A stretch of DNA of 64,000 nucleotides from Parastagonospora avenae f. sp. tritici 18332-5 (taxonomy: Eukaryota > Ascomycota > Dothideomycetes > Pleosporales > Phaeosphaeriaceae), in contig JAFJTR010000004.1 of assembly GCA_022559985.1 (NCBI GenBank), positions 682,001 to 746,000 on the forward strand. Reading direction: 5' to 3'. Made by a program: the position numbers and the translations under genes. The notes under the pieces are model-generated. The model was not told the origin of the DNA. It saw only the letters and a list, made by a program, of their open reading frames with translations, and searched no databases. Positions 56,093 through 64,000 of the stretch are shown in pieces (the first letter of the stretch is position 1; every line of letters starts with the position of its first letter).

Positions 56093-57238
56093 ATGGTTTT
56101 ACGTGGAGTTTCGCCGTTCGGTTCCGGTTCATTCCACGAGCACACGATGCCTGCCAGGCACCATCCTCAGGTCTCACAACTTGTTGAGAACAATGATCAA
56201 TATTCGTTCTACGATACTCATGTAGCGAGCTCGCCGAATAATTATGTTCATACACCAGCTACAACAGAACTGGCGTTCAGTCCTTGGTTGGAACTGCCAT
56301 CTACTAGCCCACTATCGAGGACATCCTCCCTGACTGGATCCGAGTATGTTCCAACACAGCCATCATTCATTGAGTGTCCGCCCATGCTCACGTTCCCCAT
56401 GATGGATCACCAACTAGAATCTTCATCGGATTACTTGACGAGGTATTCCAACCACCTCAGAGAGCAGGGGCTTGCATGGGAACAACACTTATCAAAGGGA
56501 TCTGTTTCGCAGCGGCCTCTGCCGGAAATACCCCTGTCTGCATGGCATTCGAATAACTACGAAAGCGCAATGGAATATTACCCTCAGCCGTTTATGAACA
56601 ATATGGCTCTCCCATTCATCCAATCTACATCAGAGACACGCTTAGTCCACCGCGACAACGCAAGCTCCATGCCTTCCTACACAGAGAGTAGTGTGGCTAG
56701 CAGCATATCGGACAGTGAAGATTCGGAGTCTGAAGACGGCAGTTCAAGCTACAGTAAGCGCAAACATTCCCGATCAAGCTCAGGATCGAGTCGCGGGATC
56801 TCCCACAAAGTACCAGTTCTCAAGCTGGGCAAATGGGACATGGTGAGCGACCCCTTCAGCCGACCTCAAAAACGCCACTATGTCTGCGGCCGAATCGAAA
56901 ACGATGGACCGAATGAGCGCCACTGTCGTCGAAGTTTCATGAGACCAGAGCATCTTCGCCGCCACATAAAGACCGTACACGGCGAGGCCCGCGACTATAT
57001 CTGCAAACTTCCACAGTGTCGAAAGGCTTTCTCGCGCGGCGATAATCTTAGAGAACATTACTGGACTCACCTTGAGCGGGGCGGACGTGCTGGGAAAAAC
57101 GATAAGATGACTTTCGCGGAGTTGAAGGTGGTTCTTGGACCGAGGGAAAAGAAACTGTTGCGCAGGCTAAAGCATAAGCTCTCCAATCACCAGTCGAAAC
57201 TCCCAGGTCAGCAGCTGAGGATACGCAGCAAGCTTTGA
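56093..57238 (+). CDS. C2H2 zinc-finger transcription factor
   Basis: A single coding exon of 381 residues. The first 230 residues are Ser/Pro/Thr-rich with aromatic clusters, typical of an activation region, and a Ser-rich acidic segment (SISDSEDSESEDGSSS) precedes a basic stretch. Two C-terminal zinc fingers follow. The first has a long Cys-Cys spacing (YVCGRIENDGPNERHC, twelve residues between the cysteines) then RPEHLRRHIKTVH. The second is classical: C-x4-C in CKLPQC, then FSRGDNLREHYWTH. A basic region after the fingers (EKKLLRRLKHKL) may aid DNA binding. The EHLRRH and RGDNLREH helices resemble paired-finger fungal developmental and stress regulators, but I do not assign an orthologue. 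A second Met at codon 19 is an alternative start. Confidence 0.87.
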   Translation: MVLRGVSPFGSGSFHEHTMPARHHPQVSQLVENNDQYSFYDTHVASSPNNYVHTPATTELAFSPWLELPSTSPLSRTSSLTGSEYVPTQPSFIECPPMLTFPMMDHQLESSSDYLTRYSNHLREQGLAWEQHLSKGSVSQRPLPEIPLSAWHSNNYESAMEYYPQPFMNNMALPFIQSTSETRLVHRDNASSMPSYTESSVASSISDSEDSESEDGSSSYSKRKHSRSSSGSSRGISHKVPVLKLGKWDMVSDPFSRPQKRHYVCGRIENDGPNERHCRRSFMRPEHLRRHIKTVHGEARDYICKLPQCRKAFSRGDNLREHYWTHLERGGRAGKNDKMTFAELKVVLGPREKKLLRRLKHKLSNHQSKLPGQQLRIRSKL

Positions 57239-59827
57239 TGGGTGAAGCATACTGCTCAGGAGTTTGGCGTGCAAATTGTTTCTCAATCTGAGTTTGGCGT
57301 TGGAGCGAGCCATGTAACTGACGTGCTGGAATCAACTTGCATGCACGTTGTGTCAGTGCGAGATGGTACGATAGCTGTGAACTGGGTAATGAGTAGAAGT
57401 TCATGAAACCTTAACTTTTTACTATGCGCGGAAGGCATCTTCATTGCAAGTGATAATCATCAAGCCATTCAACATACACAACAACGGCGTGACATGCACC
57501 ATCGAATTCATAACGAGTACTCACATGTCCAAAACCTAATATCAGGGAAGACCGAGGTCCTGTCCCACGTGCGGCTTGGCCAACATTGGAGGCGGTTGTC
57601 AATGTCCAACACGTTCCTGGAGGAGCTAGCAGGCTCATACCCTGGAGTGGCCCCTACTAGAAGCGAGCATGTGTGGACGTTGTGAATCGGCAAAAACATG
57701 CCGTGACAGACCGGGGTCTTAGTGTGCGAATATCGGATGAAGGGGCACAGTCGAGCGAACCTTGGATGTTCTGGCAACGCACGGCTATCGCCCGACGTAG
57801 CGTGCTCTGCTGGATCTGAAGGATGATGGGAGCAGGGTTCTGGAGCCAGGGACCCTAGAGCAAGGAGATGAATGAAAGAACCATTCCAGAATGCATGGAG
57901 GCTTAGAGACCAGCAATGACAACCGACAGCGAAAAGGTTAAATGCACTGTTTTCCAGCGTGGCGTGGACTACTAGAGAGACTTCAGACTTCAAAGAAAGA
58001 AATGGTACGTCGCCAAGGATAGGATGCATGGCGGTGAGGCGCATAAGTCTTTCACCAACCGACATCAAATTGCCGCGTACGATATGCAGGTCGTTCTATA
58101 AAAAGCAGGTCTCGCGTCAGCATGGCACACCCGCGCGCAAAGGGCAAGGTAGGTCCACGGCACGCATCCCGCGAGTGTGCCTTATGCGCGATGCACAGGT
58201 TGACACCACCCATGCGTTGAAAGTGAAGCACACCAATACTCAGCCTGCGCGTCCACGGCGGTTAACTTGGCCAACAGAAAAGGCTTCGCTGAGCCCTAAA
58301 CCTACCTTCCGGCAGTTGGCCTGGAAACAGTGTAACCAAGATACCCGTGGCTGTCAGTCTCGATCTTGCGCAATGTTGTGGTGGCGCTGCCATGACGACG
58401 ATGGAAGAAGGTTCAGCAGTACACCTGGCATTTAGACTGCGTAGCCACCTCGGCGTTATTAGAGCTCGTGCGCAAGGTCTATGTCTGTTATACTCTTGCA
58501 AAGTGCTTGCTGAATTTCTTCTTACTTTAGCTATCTCTTACCTCTTCTAGAACGTACGGAGGATGAATATTTGATGTGAATCCTTGACGGGGTGGCTAGT
58601 AGCTGCATCTCTTATTGGCTTTACGTGGTGATGTAAGCAAATCCTGCATGTCTGACTTGCTAGTAAATTGTGGCTGACAGCGTATCCACATCAAATATCC
58701 ATCCTCCGTAGGTAGAATATTGGTGAATTCCCCTTATAGTTTCGATGCAACTGCCATCGAGAGGAAGAGGGGGCATGTTGGCACAAGGACACAAGGAAAG
58801 TGCATCTAGATTGTCGAATGCCTGGCATGAGGCACGGGCCGCACGGCAGCCATTGAAGATTCGCGGTAAGAGCTGCTGAGCGTGTGCCGCGAGCAAAACG
58901 CGTGGTTGCCCTATGAGCATGGTGGTAGGCGCGTGTCGAACGCGGAGACTGCGAGTTACCATGACACCATAGACAAGATCATGGTCCACATGATCGAGAA
59001 AACATTAACAATGATGCAGGCTGGAGATGTCACTGTACAATGATTTTCCTATTGACTCCTCACGTTACGATAACACAGTGAGGGTGTACGGTGGTGAGAT
59101 GAGTAGCAGCAGGCGTACCTCGGAGAATCCATGGATAAAAGAAAGCGCTAAGGCATTTCGGGTCGTCCGAGGGGACGTGCACGAAGTCTTATCTTGGACA
59201 AGCTCAGGCGTTAAGACGAGGAAATAGGGGTGTAAACTGTGATCAAGCATTGACATTTACGTGGCGGCGCAGGCTAGCATTATTCTTGGTCATTGCTTGG
59301 ACCCCTGAGATCAATATTATCTTCGACGCAAACCTCACCAGCGGCGTCCCAGATGATCTCTGCTTCTCGAAGCGCGTCATTCCCGGCTGGAGAAACCAGT
59401 CAGTACTGGTGCCTCGTTGACTGATCTCGCAAAGATGGCATAGTCTTACGGTATTCATCAATGAGACATCCGGCCCCTGGGCGATCCTTCAAAACCTGAT
59501 CGTTAGCCTCAATAATACGAAGTTTACCCGCGCCACGCTCCCTGCTAGCCCACGACCCAAGATGGATAGCTCACCCAAAAACAGATCCAACTCCTAATCT
59601 AGCCAGGCACAGTCCGCTTCTCCGCCCATTTCTTCGTACTCGGGCGGACGAGACACTCATTTCGGCGAAAACGCAAAATGAATGGCTCGTATAGGGCTCC
59701 TACTAAAGACTGTTTCCCCCAAGCCAAGAGGTCTTTCTCTCTACTCACACGTCTTCCAACCTCGGAACCTAACCTGTACACTCGCTTTTTGACGACCAGT
59801 TAATACCACATTCTTTAATCCTTAATA
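57239..59827. other. 2.6-kb intergenic region
   Basis: No supported gene. The 186-codon minus frame at 57508-58068 has no family and overlaps other random frames. The right 300 bp are the promoter region of the cutinase gene. Confidence 0.45.
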
Positions 59828-60920
59828 ATGTCTTCCATCATCCGCAACGCTCTCGCGCTCAGCGCTGTCGCCGCCGTCGCCGTCGCTCAAGGTGGTCCTG
59901 CCCCCAAGCTCGACGCTCCCTGCGCTGATGCCGTTATCTTCATGGCCCGCGGTAACAATGCGCCGTACCAGGACTACCGTACCTTCCCCTTTGTCGACGC
60001 TACGTGCGGCAAGATAAGGGCTGAGGGCAAGACCTGCGACTTCATCGAGGTTGTGTTCGAGACTATGATGAACGGCGACTTCTGCACTCAGATTGGTACT
60101 GGAGTACGCAACGGTCAAGCCCAGATCACTGCTTTCAACAAGAAGTGCCCTTGCACGCACATCATCCTCAACGGCTTCTCTCAGGGCGCCTGGATCACCG
60201 GAGATATCCTTGCTGGACCTGGTGGATGCTCCCAGATCACCACTGGTCTGGACCGCACCTCGGCTCCTGGTAATGCTAGTATGTATTCTTGACTTGACAC
60301 ACTGGGACCTCGGACTGTGCTAATGTTGTAATTTAGTTGCTGCTGCTCTCCTATGGGGCGATGTCATGCACGTAGCCAACCAGCCATACAACCAGCTCGA
60401 CGGCGCTGGTCTGCAGAAGGATGGCCGCAGCGCCGACTCCCTCGCACGCCTCAACAAGTACGCACCTGTCCTACGCTCTTACTGCGCCAAGGGAGACCCA
60501 ATCTGCGCCAACGGCAACGATGTCAGCAAGCACTTGAGCTACTTCGAGTTGTACACCGACGATGCCTCGACCTGGGCCGTTGGAAAGCTCAACGAGGCCG
60601 CCCCTCTATGTGCCGCTCCCACCTCTGCGTCCAGCGCTTCTTCCACCGGTGTCGCTTCTTCCACCGGTGTCGCTTCTTCCACTGGCGTCGCCTCGTCTGT
60701 TCACGTTGCTTCTGTTGGCGTTGCTTCGTCTACCGGTGTTGCTTCTGTTGGCGTTGCGATGTCTACCGGTGTTGCGTCGTCAAGCGCTGCTGCTGCTTAC
60801 CCCAGTGTCGCCGCTCTTCCCTCTTACCCTACTACTCCGGTTCACCCCGCTCCCTTCCCTGCCCCCCAGGCATACGATGTGTGCGTTTCCATCCCGAAGA
60901 TCGAGTACGTATACGTTTAA
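59828..60920 (+). CDS. Secreted cutinase-family (CE5) serine esterase with repeat tail
   Basis: Two exons, 59828-60278 and 60337-60920, with a 58-nt phase-1 intron; 344 residues. Family members hydrolyse cutin polyester or acetyl esters of xylan outside the cell. The signal peptide is about residues 1-20 (ALSAVAAVAVA). The alpha/beta-hydrolase core has the nucleophile Ser118 in NGFSQGAW, Asp204 in CAKGDPIC (between Cys200 and Cys207) and His216 in SKHLSYF, matching the cutinase triad order. The core ends near residue 235. A tail of about 100 residues follows, with SSTGVA-type repeats and then a Pro/Ala-rich segment, possibly O-glycosylated and wall-associating. Typical cutinases lack this tail. 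There is no clear hydrophobic C-terminus for a GPI anchor. Catalytic residues are intact. Confidence 0.93.
60636..60689 (+). repeat. 18-bp tandem repeat in the cutinase tail
   Basis: Three units, 60636-60653, 60654-60671 and 60672-60689, of GCTTCTTCCACCGGTGTC type, encoding ASSTGV. Looser GVA units continue to about 60780. Confidence 0.85.
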
Positions 60921-62123
60921 AGAGTGAGAAGGGCGGAAGATGTGGTGGAGTGGACTTAGTGACAGTATTAGACGGGTGTGGATCGAAGATAAAACTATGA
61001 AAAAGAATGACCGTCGTGGTCGACGTATGCCAGAACTTTTGACTTTTGTGCGTGATGAGTGCTTTCCGTCTGCTCTGCAAGTGCGCTGTGAATCCTTGTA
61101 GAGTCCTGTGATTCGCTGGTCTACTTTGACACTGAATAGTTACCTTATTGGCTGCTTGAACAAAGTGAAGGGAATCTGTTGGCAGAACGAGACTGGGAGC
61201 AAGCCCGGCTGGCGGACTTTGCCATGGCCCTGCGCTGTGAGGCCCTGTCTACTCAACCCCTGCGCGTCTACTCTCCGAGCCAGATAAAGCAACATGCCAA
61301 TGTCCAAATGTACTGGTTACCGAGTTCTCGGCACCAAGGCGCCACCTTATCCTCATCAGCCACTAATTTACCGTTTTGCGGCAATCGATACGACCGAAGC
61401 TCGAATCGAATTTGCCTGCATATGCAAGTTAGCAGCTAAAATCATCCCTACTGCGCACAAGAGTGGCACGGTGTTGTGTAACGGCCCCCAACCTTGACCT
61501 GGTCAATGGAATTGTAAGACCAGGTCTTCAGGATCGGAGCATCCTGGGTCGGATTTTTCCACCTATTGTTGATCGTCTTGGTCGATCAAGGTAGCTCTGA
61601 TAGCAGTTGATGCGAGGATGCACGAACACTGCGCCCACCGAACGTCCCCTCACACCTTCCCATGCGTCTGTGCCACGTTGGATGATTTATTGTCTCCGTG
61701 ATTCGATTCGCGACTCGTGCTTTGGACTATGCTGTAGTATCGATCGATCTCCTAAGTTCTTTGTGTGTATCATCTTTCCGTGGGGCTGAGCCGCTCCATC
61801 ATAACTTCAAGGGATCTTGTGCATCCGGGCAAACTTTGCTACGCAATTATTCCCTGTTACGACCAGCCCGATTTTCGGATTCATGACCTCGTTCTCAATA
61901 CAATAAAACTGCTTTGCACGTGGTTTGAAGACCTGTACCAGCCATATAGTGGGATGGTGACGGGGAAATGCAAAACCACGCCGCGTGCGCCTCGTTGGGA
62001 GGCTTGTTGACGTCAGCGAATAAGACGAAAAATTCTTGCGAACTCCGAGGCGAGCAGTCTCTGTCATTTGCCATCGTCAACGCTCAAGAAGAGACGAACG
62101 GTTCTTGATGACGGGTAACCTAA
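60921..62123. other. Intergenic region before the transposase relic
   Basis: No gene supported. TGTAACGG at 61477 resembles the start of some fungal LTRs but has no partner end. The left boundary of the transposon probably lies in the right part of this stretch; I could not find its terminal repeat. Confidence 0.45.
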
Positions 62124-63692
62124 CCTGATGTTAATTCCAACCAAATCCTGAGCGAACGACGCGCTGTAGCTATCTACAACGTCCCTCGAAGTACCGTCCA
62201 AGACCGTCGTGCAGGGTGCCACCCTCGACGCGACTGCGAGCCGAACACAAAGCGCCTTACAAACCTAGAAGAGGAGGTGATTTCAGGGCGTATACTTGAG
62301 TATTCTGTTCGCGGTCTGCCTGTCTTGAAGGCAGACGTGCGAGATATGGCTGATAGACTGCTCAGAGAGCGCGCCAGCAAGCCTGTTGGCAAGAACTGGG
62401 TTGATAACTTTGTTAAGCGTACTCCTGAGTTGCGTAAGCGATGGAGCCGTCCATATGATCGCCAGCGAGCTGCCTGCGAGGACCCGGCAGTTATCCGGCC
62501 CTGGTTCGCGCTGGTTCAAGGTATGAAGGAGAAGTATGGCATTGTAGATGAGGATACCTGAAACTTTAACGAGTCTGGCTTTCTGATGGGCAAGATATCC
62601 TCTCAGCTTGTAGTTACAGGGTCAGAGAAGCCTGGAAAAGTAAAGAAGCTCCAGCGCGAGTGGGTTACGCTGGTACAAGGCGTTGGGGTGACAGGGAAGC
62701 GTATCCCACCCTTCCTCATCTTTGCTGGCAAAGTTCTCATCTCAAACTAGTTCCACGACCTCCTGCGCGACTGGGTTATCTAAGCTAGCTCTACTGGCTG
62801 GACGAACAATGATCTAGCACTTGCCTAGCTTGAACACTTCGACTTACATGTGCGTCCTGTTGGAGTACATAGGCTGCTCATTATTAATAGCCACGAGAGC
62901 CGCTGCGCAGTAGAATTCCAGGAACGCTGCAAGGAGAAGAATATTGTCACTCTCTGTATGCCTCCACACTCATCTCAGCTGCTGCAGCCGCTTGACGTCG
63001 CCTGCTTCTCGCCGTTGAAGCGCGCGTACGGCGACGGCGTCTCAGCCTTGGCGCGCAGTCGCATCCACCATATCAACAAAGAAACCTTCCTCAAAGCTTT
63101 CAAAGCAGCTTTTGAGAAGACGTTTACAGCAGAAAATATCTGCGCAGGCTTTCGAGGTGCTGGCGTAGTCCCATATAACCCAGAAGCGGTGTTATCGAAG
63201 CTTGACGTACGCCTCTGTACTCCGTCGACCACCGTCGAGGACGGTGCCTGGCAGGCGAAGACGCCGCGCAACGCCCGCGAGATAGAGGCGTAGAGTACGC
63301 TTATTCGACAGAGGATGCAAAACCGGGCAGGTTCTGCAGCAAGATGAATAGATGAAAAGATTGAGCAGCTAAGTAAAGGCGCTCAGCAGATAGCGCATAA
63401 TATGGTGATGATGCAGGAAGAAATAGGCCGCCTTCGAGACGCTGTAGAAGCGACAACAAAGCGTAAGGCGCGTAAACAACGATATATACGAGCAGAGGAG
63501 ACGTTAACCGTTGGTGAGGTATCAGAATTGATCGCTGCAACGGCGAAGAACTGTCGTGACGATAGTGATAGACCGTCGAAGAGAGTGCGCGCAAAGAGGC
63601 GCTGCGGCACTTGCGGCGAGACTGGACATAACGCCCGCACCTGTAAAGTAGAGATAGAGGATGCAGAAGATAGCGAAGCTTCTAAAGAATAA
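62124..63692 (+). pseudogene. Pogo/Fot1-type DDE transposase relic with zinc knuckle
   Basis: One reading frame runs the whole length with no frameshift but six in-frame stops: 62559, 62748, 62781, 62826, 63291 and 63345. The order is family-typical. A helix-turn-helix DNA-binding part comes first (AIYNVPRSTVQDRR; NLEEEVISGRILEY; DMADRLL; GKNWVDNFVKRTPELRKRW). The DDE catalytic part follows (NFNESGF; TLCMPPHSSQLLQPLDV), then a coiled coil and a CCHC zinc knuckle (CGTCGETGHNARTC) near the end. At least two stops lie where Trp is expected (TGG to TGA or TAG), as in C-to-T decay on the opposite strand. The N-terminal start is lost (upstream stops at 62106, 62109 and 62121). It is inactive as it stands. 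Terminal inverted repeats were not located. Confidence 0.88.
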
Positions 63693-64000
63693 TATTCTCT
63701 TGCATGCAGTAGATAAATTTGTTGTGGTGTTATGCTACGTTGCTGCGTAGGCGTTTTGGTAGGGTTTAGTGGCCGGCTTGGTTGGGTGGCGGGTTCGCTT
63801 GTGAAACACGTTACACCTTATCTACAATTTGGCTTTGATATGAGAGGATGGCGCAGATGTTGGTGTCCTGTTTGCGAGCGCGCGTCGTCGTTGGGAAGTA
63901 ATGACGAAAGCAGTTTCAAAAGGTGCATGATTGCCGATGCCGACTCGATGGACACACAGCTTGATGGATGCGTTCATTCCCCAATCCTGTCCTGCTCGTG
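63693..64000. other. Right-edge region
   Basis: 308 bp after the transposase relic; probably holds the element's 3' end, but no terminal repeat could be matched. No gene seen. Confidence 0.45.

Noticed and set aside
57508..58068. 186-codon minus-strand frame
   Set aside because: Composition looks random and other frames overlap; no family recognised.
61477..61560. TGTAACGG as the start of an LTR
   Set aside because: No matching end, target duplication, primer-binding site or internal retroelement sequence was found.
61000..64000. Terminal inverted repeats of the pogo-type element
   Set aside because: I compared the flanks by eye (for example TGTAACGG with the reverse complement of CGTTACACC) and found only weak, short similarity.
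1..64000. tRNA, rRNA and CRISPR arrays
   Set aside because: I looked for box-B-like GTTCGANNC and its complement with a stem context and for regularly spaced direct repeats with unique spacers; none held up. The short tandem arrays at 31-32.4 kb have no spacers.

Overview
The window is nuclear DNA of a filamentous ascomycete (Pezizomycotina; probably Dothideomycetes, but that rank is a guess). Evidence: short GT-AG introns of mostly 44-70 nt in almost every gene, Zn2Cys6 and C2H2 regulators, an AA9 polysaccharide monooxygenase and a cutinase, a GPI-type proline-rich wall protein, fungus-only small protein families, and a dead pogo/Fot1-type transposase broken only by point-mutation stops, as repeat-induced point mutation would produce. 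All gene models below were assembled by eye from reading frames and splice signals. Coordinates span first to last coding base; exons are given in the evidence.

Layout. 1.5-5.3 kb: a secreted GH125 mannosidase diverges from a Zn2Cys6 regulator. 6.1-16.8 kb: a small Gly/Lys-rich protein, a GNAT acetyltransferase with a long disordered N-terminus, an ARL2 GTPase and a 1,694-residue gelsolin-repeat protein. 19.2-25.4 kb: an AA9 LPMO, a one-pass membrane protein and a WRAP73-type WD40 protein. 25.7-28.7 kb: a Gln-rich protein of unknown function. 28.7-33.3 kb: gene-poor, with several distinct short tandem-repeat arrays around one 79-residue gene. 33.3-38.8 kb: a Pro-rich wall protein and the tubulin-like DML1/Misato. 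39.2-45.4 kb: four alternating genes for membrane-anchored carbohydrate enzymes (GT2, Anp1/GT62, OCH1-like/GT32 and a METTL24/FkbM-type methyltransferase). 48.4-52.4 kb: an unrecognised six-exon gene, then PRP18 and SAP18 sharing a 280-bp divergent promoter. 56.1-60.9 kb: a C2H2 regulator and a cutinase. 62.1-63.7 kb: the transposase relic.

How the genes may work together. The best candidate for an undescribed system is the 39.2-45.4 kb block. Three unrelated glycosyltransferase families and a methyltransferase lie side by side; three of the four begin with a signal anchor and the GT2 is polytopic. This suggests a Golgi pathway that builds and O-methylates a surface glycan. The secreted AA9 and cutinase point to life on plant material. 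ARL2, DML1, WRAP73 and the gelsolin-repeat protein all belong to cytoskeletal families, and PRP18/SAP18 both connect to splicing; these look like ordinary housekeeping neighbours. No tRNA, rRNA or CRISPR array was found.
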